From OLB6 sp964493635 (GTDB lineage Bacteria; Bacteroidota; Ignavibacteria; Kapaibacteriales; Kapaibacteriaceae), in contig CAZBOW010000024.1 of assembly GCA_964493635.1 (NCBI GenBank), positions 1 through 34,762 of the forward strand: a DNA stretch of 34,762 bases, given 5' to 3'. The position numbers and the translations under genes were made by a program. How positions within the stretch are numbered: the first letter of the stretch is position 1; the number at the start of each line of letters is the position of its first letter. A model generated the notes under the pieces. That model did no database searches, was not told where the DNA came from, and saw only the letters and a program-made list of their open reading frames with translations. This document shows positions 15,642-23,556 of this stretch, in pieces.

Positions 15642-16013
15642 ATGGCTAAATCCACAAGTGCGCGGTTGTCGCAACGTATCCTGAAGAAGGATCGTCAGAT
15701 AGCTCAGGCCGTTCTCGACCTGAAAGGCTATGCGCCAGCTAATAGCGACTTTGCGGCAGAGCGACTGCAGGAAACACTGGAAAACCTGCGTCTTGCCGAA
15801 GCAGCAGAGGTCGCCGCCCAACAGGCGGCGGCCGACGCTCGTGAGGCGGCCGTGGCACTCGAGCTTGCGTTGCACGACTTGGTGCTCGGGGCAAAGCGTC
15901 AGGTGATAGCCCAGTACGGCGACGACTCCGAAGAGATCACCAAGTTGGGTATGAAGAAGAAATCCGAGCGGCGCTATGGCCGTCCGAAGAAGGTGGTTGC
16001 CGAGCAATCATAA
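15642..16013 (+). CDS. Small coiled-coil protein with basic tail, unknown function
   Basis: 123 residues. The centre (about 45-85) is a long Ala/Glu/Leu-rich helix (AERLQETLENLRLAEAAEVA) predicted to form a coiled coil. The end, QYGDDSEEITKLGMKKKSER then RYGRPKK, combines the pattern Tyr-Gly-x-Asp-Ser with a lysine/arginine-rich tail. I recall similar small proteins of unknown role in other bacteria, often with a YGxDS...SER(K/R) tail, but cannot name the family. ATG 15642 is preceded by GGGGA at a good distance; the upstream TTG at 15621 is unlikely. It has its own promoter-like region, is followed by a terminator and is bracketed by 14-bp direct repeats, so it is a self-contained unit. Confidence 0.7.
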   Translation: MAKSTSARLSQRILKKDRQIAQAVLDLKGYAPANSDFAAERLQETLENLRLAEAAEVAAQQAAADAREAAVALELALHDLVLGAKRQVIAQYGDDSEEITKLGMKKKSERRYGRPKKVVAEQS

Positions 16014-16041
16014 ATCCCCACACGTTGTATTGCCACGCAGC

Positions 16042-16055
16042 AGGGCATGCAGCAT
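16042..16055 (+). repeat. 14-bp direct repeat, right copy
   Basis: AGGGCATGCAGCAT, 28 bases after the stop of the coiled-coil gene and identical to 15596-15609. Confidence 0.7.
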
Positions 16056-16097
16056 AAAGAGGAACAAGCAGCTTTTGTGGGAGAGTTGCGAACACAA

Positions 16098-16133
16098 ACG
16101 GCCTGCCAGTGATGGCAGGCCGTAGTGTTTTTT
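16098..16133 (+). terminator. Rho-independent terminator between convergent genes
   Basis: ACGGCCTGCCA (16098-16108) pairs perfectly with TGGCAGGCCGT (16113-16123) across a 4-base loop, followed by AGTG and six T on the plus strand. It serves the coiled-coil gene. On the minus strand only CGTTTGTGTT follows, so it may also slow polymerase coming from the peroxiredoxin gene. Confidence 0.85.
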
Positions 16134-16149
16134 GCAATGTGGACCACGG

Positions 16150-16620
16150 TTACAGGCTGTTCACGGCTGCGAACACGGCCTCGTAGTTCGGCTCGACGCC
16201 GGGATTCTCCGTTACCTCGGCAAACTGAATCACACCGTCGGCATCCAGAACGAAGGTTGCCCGTACCGAGCGCGTGAGACCGTCGATGCCGGCAAAGTTG
16301 GCCAATGCAACGTCGTAGGCATTGATCGTGGAGAGATCCCAGTCCGAGAGGATCGGGAACTTGATCGCATTTGCCGTAGCAAAGGCCTTGTTTGAGAAGG
16401 GCAGATCGGCGGAAATACCAAGCACCTCGGCATTGGCATCGTGGAGCTTTCCGAGGGAATCTTGGAATGTGCACAGCTCGGCCTGGCACACACCGGTAAA
16501 GGCAGCAGGGAAGAAGGCCAATACCACCTTCTTGCCACGCAGGTCGTGCAAGGTCACGGGCTCGCGATCGGCATTGAGCAGAGTAAAGTTCGGGGCTACC
16601 GTTCCAACGGATAATGCCAT
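16150..16620 (-). CDS. Peroxiredoxin, BCP/AhpE-like
   Basis: 156 residues; reduces hydrogen peroxide and organic hydroperoxides in the cytosol. The thioredoxin fold carries the peroxidatic Cys C45 in FFPAAFTGVCQAELCTF and a second Cys C50 five residues on, the same 45/50 pair as in E. coli BCP. It may therefore work as an atypical 2-Cys enzyme, although the surrounding sequence also resembles the 1-Cys AhpE type. No signal peptide. GGAGAT lies before the ATG at 16620. The open frame upstream of that ATG is not conserved coding sequence. It is divergent from the symporter gene and convergent with the coiled-coil gene. Confidence 0.92.
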   Translation of the reverse strand: MALSVGTVAPNFTLLNADREPVTLHDLRGKKVVLAFFPAAFTGVCQAELCTFQDSLGKLHDANAEVLGISADLPFSNKAFATANAIKFPILSDWDLSTINAYDVALANFAGIDGLTRSVRATFVLDADGVIQFAEVTENPGVEPNYEAVFAAVNSL

Positions 16621-16728
16621 GAGGATCTCCAATGTGTTAGTGAGTGGTACGAGTCCGGAATTCGGACGGTACTGGGTAAAACGCCAGAAACACGTATCAT
16701 TGGCACGAAGTTCACCAATATTCCCAAC
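16621..16728. promoter_or_regulatory. Divergent intergenic region, peroxiredoxin / symporter
   Basis: 108 bases that must hold both promoters. GTATCATTGG (about 16696-16705) gives a near match to TAnnTTTG on the plus strand. I see no convincing operator. Confidence 0.3.
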
Positions 16729-18303
16729 ATGGACGCACAGCACATGAACGAGCAGGTAGGACTGGATCAGCAGATTGACCAATGGGTAGGAAATGCAACC
16801 GGATGGTTCGTGGATTTCATTTTCTACCAGTTCCCGCTCGGCGATGTGACGATCCCGTGGGTGCTGATTCCGCTGATCTTGGGCGCGGCCTACTTCACGC
16901 TGTACTTCGCCCTTCCGGGGTTCCGACTCTTTGGCGTTGCGGTGAACACTGTGCGTGGAGTGTATGAGCCTGCCACGCTTATGCCGGCGAACATCAGTGT
17001 TTCCGATGGCGACCAACCCGACACCATCCGCGAAGAAGGCCACGATGGTGAAGTCAATCACTTTCAGGCCCTCACGGCTGCACTGTCGGCAACGGTTGGT
17101 CTAGGAAACATTGCCGGAGTGGCCGTGGCCATTGCTGTGGGTGGTCCAGGAGCCACGTTCTGGATGATTCTTGCTGGCATCCTGGGGATGTCGTCGAAGT
17201 TTGTCGAGTGTACCTTGGGAGTCAAGTTTCGCGATATCGGTCCAGACGGACGGGTCTATGGTGGCCCGATGCAGTATCTCCGCAAGGGGCTGGCCTTGCA
17301 AGGGATGCCTCGGATGGGCAAGATTCTGGCGGCCGTGTTTGCCGTGATGTGTATTGGTGGGTCGTTTGGTGGTGGCAACATGTTCCAGGCCAACCAGGCA
17401 GCAGCGATCTTCATCAATAAGTTCGGCATCGAGGCCTCGTATGCGGGAACGCTCTTCGGCGTGGTGATGGCCGGTTTGGTGGCAATTGTCATCATTGGTG
17501 GTATCCAGCGCATTGCCGTGGTAACCGAGAAAATCGTTCCGTTCATGGCGGCGCTGTATGTGGGAGCGGCCCTGATCATTGTTGTATCGCACATCGATCA
17601 AGTTCCAGCAGCCATTGGCCAGATCTTCAACGGAGCCTTTACCGGTGCTGGCATCACCGGAGGAATTCTCGGAGTGGTGATCCAGGGATTTCGCCGAGCA
17701 GCCTTTTCCAACGAAGCTGGCGTGGGCTCGTCGGCCATTGCTCACTCGGCCGTGAAAACGAAGCAGCCGGCCAGCGAAGGTGTTGTGGCGCTGCTCGAAC
17801 CCTTCATCGACACGGTTGTGATCTGCACGATGACAGCAATTGTGATTGTGTTGTTCAACATGAATGGGGCGTTTGAGTATGGCTCCACCGGGGCCGGTGG
17901 TGGTGTGTACGTCGCCCAAATTGGTTCAGAGCTCAGTGGTGTGGACCTCACGTCGTATGCCTTTGATCGTGAGATCACCAACTTCTCCTACGTGCTGATG
18001 ATTGCCGTAATCCTGTTTGCCTTCTCCACGATGATTTCGTGGTCGTACTATGGTTTACAGGCGTGGCTGTACCTGTTTGGTCGAAGCAAGACGCAGGAGA
18101 TGATCTACAAGGTGTTGTTCTGCACCTTCGTTGTGGTGGGGGCCGCCGCACAGCTCAACAGCGTCCTAAACTTCTCGGACGCAATGATCTTCGCCATGAT
18201 GGTGCCCAACATGATCGGCCTTGTGCTCTTAGTCCGCTACGTGAAGATTGAATTGGACCGATACCTCGAGGCGATTGGTTATCGCACCACAACAAAGGGC
18301 TGA
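16729..18303 (+). CDS. Alanine/glycine:cation symporter (AGCS family)
   Basis: 524 residues and about ten to eleven membrane helices; imports alanine or glycine with Na+ or H+. The family signature appears as GPGATFWMILAGILGMSSKF followed by VECTLGVKFR. LSATVGLGNIAGVAVAIAVG, GGPMQYLRKGL and FRRAAFSNEAGVGSSAIAHS are further conserved blocks. The N-terminus carries an extra amphipathic stretch before the first helix. ATG 16729 is taken; ATG 16744 is a possible alternative since neither has a good Shine-Dalgarno sequence. The last 25 bases overlap the 3' end of the convergent T9SS gene. Confidence 0.93.
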   Translation: MDAQHMNEQVGLDQQIDQWVGNATGWFVDFIFYQFPLGDVTIPWVLIPLILGAAYFTLYFALPGFRLFGVAVNTVRGVYEPATLMPANISVSDGDQPDTIREEGHDGEVNHFQALTAALSATVGLGNIAGVAVAIAVGGPGATFWMILAGILGMSSKFVECTLGVKFRDIGPDGRVYGGPMQYLRKGLALQGMPRMGKILAAVFAVMCIGGSFGGGNMFQANQAAAIFINKFGIEASYAGTLFGVVMAGLVAIVIIGGIQRIAVVTEKIVPFMAALYVGAALIIVVSHIDQVPAAIGQIFNGAFTGAGITGGILGVVIQGFRRAAFSNEAGVGSSAIAHSAVKTKQPASEGVVALLEPFIDTVVICTMTAIVIVLFNMNGAFEYGSTGAGGGVYVAQIGSELSGVDLTSYAFDREITNFSYVLMIAVILFAFSTMISWSYYGLQAWLYLFGRSKTQEMIYKVLFCTFVVVGAAAQLNSVLNFSDAMIFAMMVPNMIGLVLLVRYVKIELDRYLEAIGYRTTTKG

Positions 18304-20348
18304 GACCAGACCTTCGACGCGAGCTGCACCTGCACGGTATACATCCCCGGTGGAATGGCCTGCACGGGGATCGTGATGGCATGGGTTCCGCGGCTGACGT
18401 CCACATCCGAAGCCGTCCATAGTACGTGCCCGACGGCGTCGACGAGGCGCACGTGATACGATCCTGGCTGGGACGCGCTGATGCGTACAATGGCGTATTC
18501 GCTTGCTGGGTTGGGATGAACGGCTAACGTTGGTGTAGCCGTCAGCGGTTGTTCTGTTACGCTCGTTGGGATCAGGCGTGTTTCAGCCCCCTTCCCAAGA
18601 TCGAAGTAGGTGCCACTTGCCGAGGTACGCCGGTGCAGCGCATGGACGCGATACTGCACCTCGTTGATGAGCCGGACGCTATCGACCACCTCGGTGGACC
18701 GAACAGGGGCCTGAGAGACGACTTCCCATCCGCGGAGGGCACTTCGCCAGCGGTACACGACATATCCATCGACGGGTTCGGTGGGGGCATCCCACGTGAT
18801 CCGGACTGTTGACGCGTTTTCCTGTGTGGATCGTGCGGCAGCGATGGCTGGTACGGGGCTCATCGATGCGCGGAGCGTGGGGTCGCCCATCAGGGCAATG
18901 TGGACGCCTGCATCACCAATGCTGGCCAACTGAGCGTTCGTGCCATTGTAAATCACGTTCGGCGTGTAGGTTCCCAAGGCGCCGGCCACAATCGTGCGGT
19001 TGTTCTGGCTTAGGCGCGTACTGTAGCCAAGGGGCCACCCCAGTGCCATGTGATGCATATACCACGCTGGACGTCCAGCCCATGAGCTAGCCAAGGTGGT
19101 TGGGCCCGCGGCCAGTGCTGCGCGCAGGAGGTTGTTGCGTACGTTCCAATCGCCGAAGTAACTGCCAAAGAGCTGGGTAAAGACGGCGTGGGTGGGTTTT
19201 GTGGCAAAGTCTGCGGTGTTGCCCACGCCATTGCAACTGGTGAAGGATCCAGCGCCACAACCATAGGCCCAGAGCGACGTGGTAGGGCCAGCCAGACTCT
19301 CAAACCAATCGGCAGCACGGACCGAGTCGGCACCACCAAACGGCGCGAACGACCGCCACGCTGTTGCCGCAAAGAACTCGCCATAGGTCCCAAAGTTGTC
19401 GTCGATGATGCCACCGGGACGAACGCTGATGTCGCCCAAACGGAAGGCGAGATTCTTCGTCAGGTACGCACCAAGGAGCTCCATTTCCGAGGCTTGAAAC
19501 TCCGGCAGATCCGAAAGATCCACCCGTCCGACACCCACCTCGATGGCCGAGGCAAATTGCGACTGATCGTACTTGCCGTCGCCAATGGTATTGGCCTGCG
19601 CGGGTCGTTGGTCGTTCACCGTATTGGCCGAGCCATCGGTGTACGTACCGTCAACGTCTCCGTAGATACCGTCGGCAGGCCATGCCCCAAAGTGATCCGG
19701 GACGTGTCCATCGGGAGCGATCGCTCCGGAGTATGGCACGGCTACCTTGCCGAGGAGCAGGATGTGTTCAAGATCCCATCGATTGGACGTGCCAACCTCA
19801 CGAATCACCGAACGAATGTGTTCGACAGCGGCGGCATCGAATCCCTCCGTTCGGGGAACGACCTGCAGATCGACCGTCCAGGCTTCGGCTTCCATTACGT
19901 CTCGCAGCTGATCGATCTGACTGGCAAGGGCCATGGCAACCGTAGAGTCAACTAGAAGAAGCACCCGGCCCCGCAGCGCCGGTAGAACATCGATCCCGCT
20001 GGCAATGTAGCCAAAGGCCAAGAACCGTTTGGGAGGGTCGCCAACGTTGACCTCGCGGACAACACGATACTCGTACGCCTGATAGGGCACAACGGTGGTA
20101 TCTGTCCAGGAGGTGGCGTCGGCGTTTGGGATGGCAATCGGCGGCTCCGGCCACACCGAGGACGATACCGACTTTCGGTACACCGACAGGGACGTAGTCC
20201 CGGGCTCGGCATTCCAGTGGAGGGTGATCTGCGGTTGGGGCTGCTGCGTAACCGTCGCCGACAGCAGGACAGCCAGCTGCCGTGGTTGCTGGGCCAGCAT
20301 CACAACGCCGGACCAGAATACAAGTGCCAGGGTAATGATCTTGCTCAT
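18279..20348 (-). CDS. T9SS-secreted gingipain-fold (C25-like) protein, catalytic dyad apparently lost
   Basis: 689 residues. Signal peptide 1-19 (cleavage near MLAQ); fibronectin III-like domain about 25-110; C25/caspase-like region about 125-493 ending in the family-typical IALMGDPTLR; second fibronectin III-like domain about 500-595; T9SS type A sorting domain about 607-689 (LAVHPNPASEYAIVRI, GMYTVQVQ). In gingipains the catalytic His sits in a Gly-His-Gly turn; here the matching place reads AYGCGAGS (361-368). The catalytic Cys region matches QLFGSYFGDW (392-401), without Cys. The protein is probably surface-exposed and may bind rather than cut, although Cys 364 or 372 could still act. 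Its 3' end overlaps the symporter gene by 25 bases. Confidence 0.82.
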   Translation of the reverse strand: MSKIITLALVFWSGVVMLAQQPRQLAVLLSATVTQQPQPQITLHWNAEPGTTSLSVYRKSVSSSVWPEPPIAIPNADATSWTDTTVVPYQAYEYRVVREVNVGDPPKRFLAFGYIASGIDVLPALRGRVLLLVDSTVAMALASQIDQLRDVMEAEAWTVDLQVVPRTEGFDAAAVEHIRSVIREVGTSNRWDLEHILLLGKVAVPYSGAIAPDGHVPDHFGAWPADGIYGDVDGTYTDGSANTVNDQRPAQANTIGDGKYDQSQFASAIEVGVGRVDLSDLPEFQASEMELLGAYLTKNLAFRLGDISVRPGGIIDDNFGTYGEFFAATAWRSFAPFGGADSVRAADWFESLAGPTTSLWAYGCGAGSFTSCNGVGNTADFATKPTHAVFTQLFGSYFGDWNVRNNLLRAALAAGPTTLASSWAGRPAWYMHHMALGWPLGYSTRLSQNNRTIVAGALGTYTPNVIYNGTNAQLASIGDAGVHIALMGDPTLRASMSPVPAIAAARSTQENASTVRITWDAPTEPVDGYVVYRWRSALRGWEVVSQAPVRSTEVVDSVRLINEVQYRVHALHRRTSASGTYFDLGKGAETRLIPTSVTEQPLTATPTLAVHPNPASEYAIVRISASQPGSYHVRLVDAVGHVLWTASDVDVSRGTHAITIPVQAIPPGMYTVQVQLASKVWSQPFVVVR

Positions 20349-20399
20349 ACGGGAAAATACGCTCTTCGTTGGGTGGCCACACTTCGTATTTTACAAACG
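20349..20399. promoter_or_regulatory. Symmetrical divergent promoter of the two T9SS genes
   Basis: 51 bases between two start codons. AAAATACG (20354-20361) and CGTATTTT (20385-20392) form a perfect inverted repeat, each arm containing a -10-like TATTTT element reading outward. GTGGCCAC (20373-20380), a perfect palindrome, lies between them. Each -10-like element has a TTTG-like tetramer (TTCG on plus, TGTG on minus) 18 bases upstream. Neither gene has a Shine-Dalgarno sequence, and the -10 elements end three to six bases before the ATGs. Confidence 0.5.
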
Positions 20400-21190
20400 A
20401 TGATCACTCCCATAACACGACTGCTCCTGTTGGGCGTCGTCCTCGTTGGTTGGGCCGCACCGTCCACACTCGGACAGGCAGCCTGCGATCGCTGGAAAGA
20501 CTGCCTCGGACGGGCTGTTGAGCTCTCGGTCACCAGTGGTCGCGACCACCACTTCATTGAAGTGGATGGGCAGGTGACGGCTCCCCGTCAAACCGCCCTC
20601 ACCGTTGAGATGTGGGTGAAGGCTGAACGCCAAGCCGGTAAGCGTGTCTTTCTGGCCGGTCTGTGGGGACCGAACAACGACGCCAACGATCAGTGGGTGC
20701 TCTACATTAACGAGGCCGATCAGCTCTCGTTCGAGGTCAACGCTGAACTCACGGACCTGAAGGACATCGATAACACGGTTGCCCGAGCCCCCTACACTCC
20801 ATACTACGACACCTGGACTCATGTTACGGCCGTGTTCGATGGCTCGGCTCAGACGGTAGCCCTCTACATTCAGGGTATTCTGGTAGCCGGACCGGTTCGA
20901 AATCCTGCCTATCCGGTGGAGTGGTTGCGACCAATGGAGCGCAACGACCTGCAAACCCGCATCGGATCGATCAACGGCCTGGCCGACAATGCCACGGTCT
21001 ACCGGGCACTCAAGGGAATGGTCGATGAAGTACGGATGTGGTCCAGAGCACTCACGGCAAACGAGATTCTCTGCGGTCAGGAATCATCGATCAACGCACC
21101 GCAGCCGGGACTGAGTCTCTACTATCGCTGTAACGAACCGGTCAATAACATCAATCCAATTTGTGATGCCACCGGCAATGGCCACACCGG
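20400..21190 (+). CDS. Giant T9SS-secreted protein, part 1 of 3: signal peptide and LamG domain
   Basis: First 263 residues of one gene split by two false gaps; joined, it spans 20400-25743 and encodes 1677 residues. ATG 20400 gives a signal peptide (MITPITRLLLLGVVLVGWAA, cleavage near LGQA). Residues 35-300 are a concanavalin/LamG-like jelly roll: ALTVEMWVKAERQAGKRVF, DTWTHVTAVFDGSAQTVALY and GMVDEVRMWSRALTANEILC are typical of the LamG_3 type that binds glycans or acts as a surface lectin. The frame continues exactly into part 2 when one 55-bp flank copy and the N run are removed. It is divergent from the gingipain-fold gene. The frame open upstream of 20400 belongs to the antisense gene. 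Confidence 0.9.
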
Positions 21191-21290
21191 NNNNNNNNNN
21201 NNNNNNNNNNNNNNNNNNNNNNNNNNNNNNNNNNNNNNNNNNNNNNNNNNNNNNNNNNNNNNNNNNNNNNNNNNNNNNNNNNNNNNNNNN
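21191..21290. other. Artefactual assembly gap (100 N) with 55-bp overlapping flanks
   Basis: Bases 21136-21190 and 21291-21345 are identical over 55 bp. Removing the N run and one copy restores a single frame. The true gap is an overlap, not missing sequence. Confidence 0.95.
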
Positions 21291-23456
21291 AACCGGTCAA
21301 TAACATCAATCCAATTTGTGATGCCACCGGCAATGGCCACACCGGTCAGCTGCGTTCCGGTGCCATCAATAAAAATGCCGGCAGAACCCTGCCGCGGTAT
21401 GTGGTCGTGAGTCCGTCGAGCGTCACGCAGGAACTCTACTGCGATAGCACGGCCACGTGGACGTTCACCATTCAGGATACGAGTATCTGCGGTAGCTCCG
21501 TGACAACACGCATGCGAGGTCCGGAGGCAGCCGCCTTCACCGTCACGCCACGCAATCTTACGCTGGTCCCCGGTCAGCCTCAGACGATTACCGTAACGTA
21601 CAACGGTACGAATGTGGGGACCTTCATCGACACGCTGCAGATCAGTCCGACCAATCGATGTGGCTACACGCAGTTCATCCGGCTTACCCTGACACGCACA
21701 ACCGAAGTGAGCGTTAGCCGGGGGACGATTGCCTTCGACACCCTGCTTGTTGGGTGTCGGGATGTTACCTCGCACGACTCCACCGTAACCATCTGCAACA
21801 CCACCGATCAGTTGGGCCGTCCTCGGGTTGTGACGATTCGTTCGATCTCGGGATCAAACCCTCGGGCCTACCGCGTGATGAATGCCAACTTCCCCATGCA
21901 ACTCCAGCCCGGACAGTGTACCACGCTGGTCGTGCGATCGTTTGTCATGGACACCACCGACGACTACATCGATACGCTGCGTGTTGTCAGTGATGATCAG
22001 TGTCAAAGCAGACCATTCACGATTGCCATCTCCGGGCGTACGCAGGAAGTGATTTCCATTCGTTCGTCCGACGGAAGCCGGCGCATCGATACGATGTCCT
22101 TCGGCCCAACATGTCCGGGTCAGCTGAGTAGCCCTGCCTACTACACCTGGCAAAACCTCACGCTGACGGACATCCAAATCGACTCGATCTATGTTCCCGC
22201 CGATTTTACCCACTACCGTGTTGGGTTACCGTTTCTGCTGAAACCCAAAACGGGCTACCCTCCCATTGCCGTGCGCTTCCGGCCGCGGAATCCAGGGAAC
22301 GTCTTCGACTCGATCCTGATTCGCACCGTGGCTCGTGGATGCCAAATCGAGCGCGTGATCTACGTGCGGGGCAGGGGGCTGGACAACAAGGTCGAGTGGG
22401 AGCAGGCCGGTCCGATCGACGTTGGCGATGTGATCGTTGGCCAACAACGCACGGTGAATGTTGTTGCGCATAACCGTTCGCCGTACGATGCACTGCGGGT
22501 GGCGCTCTACGTAGAGCGTGGCGAAGCCTTTACTCTGCTAGCGGGAACGGGACGGACGATTGCCCCCATGAGCTCCGTGAGTATTCCGGTGACCTTCCGC
22601 CCCACGGATTCGATCGAGTATGTCGACCGCCTGTGTTTGTTCGAGACACGATGTTACACGGTGGACTGCATCGAGCTGCGAGGACGTGGTGTGTTGGAAA
22701 CGTTCCGGTTCTCGCCCCTGGTAACCGAGACCGAAAACGTGATTGCCTGCCGCAGTGGCTTGGATACGTTCTGCATCGTAAACATTTCTGGTACCACTCA
22801 GACGATCTCCCAGCTCAACTTCAGTAATCCAAGTGGTCGGTACGCTCTTGTAGATCCTCCCGCACTGCCGTCGCAGATGACGATTCCCGCTGGCGACTCC
22901 GTATGCTTCATTGTGGAGTACACGCCAAACGATCTGACCAACGATCGTGCCGATCGCGCCTACCTTCAGTACAAAGCCACCGGTGGTATCGACTGGCAGA
23001 TCCAACTGATTGGGTCGTCGGCAACGCCGAAGCTGTTTGTGACGCAGCGCACGGCGTATGGCACGGTCGAGGTGGGCGATACGCGCACCGAGATCCTTAT
23101 TGTGGAGAATACGTCGTCGCTGCCGGTGACACTTGATAGTCTCACCATTGGAGGGGGCTATACCATCGTTGGAACCACCCGGCCCCTGCCAACGATCTTA
23201 GCACCGCGTGATTCACTTGCGGTTATCGTTGAGTTCCGCCCGACGGCTGCTCAAGCGTACAACACCACCCTTGTGGCACATTCCAACGACCCGTGTGCGA
23301 TTACGGGTACGGGAGCGCTCGAGGGCCGTGGTGTGATCATTGAGCTCGAGAATGCCATCACGCTTGTCAACTTTGGATATGTCCGGCCCTGTGAGTGCTC
23401 GGAGCGCACCATCGAGTTACTGAATGCCTCCCAGGTGTTTGGCATGCAGATCGATT
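21291..23456 (+). CDS. Giant T9SS-secreted protein, part 2 of 3: choice-of-anchor/ASH-like repeats
   Basis: The frame that continues part 1 (codons in phase from 21293) runs to the second false gap. It ends the LamG region (GNGHTGQLRSGAINKNAG), then holds about seven Ig-like modules of roughly 100 residues of the choice-of-anchor D / ASH type. Their recurring marks are phrases such as VPGQPQTITVTYNGTNVGTF, PPIAVRFRPRNPGNVFDSIL, SSVSIPVTFRPTDSIEYVDR and DSLAVIVEFRPTAAQAYNTT, each a strand pair around FRP or FxP. Cysteines recur in pairs (CGYTQF, CQSRPF, CYTVDC), suggesting disulfides outside the cell. Such arrays act as rigid stalks. Confidence 0.88.
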
Positions 23457-23556
23457 NNNNNNNNNNNNNNNNNNNNNNNNNNNNNNNNNNNNNNNNNNNN
23501 NNNNNNNNNNNNNNNNNNNNNNNNNNNNNNNNNNNNNNNNNNNNNNNNNNNNNNNN
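23457..23556. other. Artefactual assembly gap (100 N) with 55-bp overlapping flanks
   Basis: Bases 23402-23456 and 23557-23611 are identical over 55 bp. Removing the N run and one copy keeps the frame open. The overlap has the same length as at the gap at 21191. Confidence 0.95.

Noticed and set aside
16621..17061. A long N-terminal extension of the peroxiredoxin
   Set aside because: It runs antisense to the symporter start, and the conserved fold begins at the ATG at 16620 with a good ribosome site.
21136..21345. A 55-bp direct repeat inside the T9SS gene (and likewise at 23402-23611)
   Set aside because: The copies directly flank N runs and are perfect, and collapsing them restores the frame. 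They are assembly overlaps, not biological repeats.
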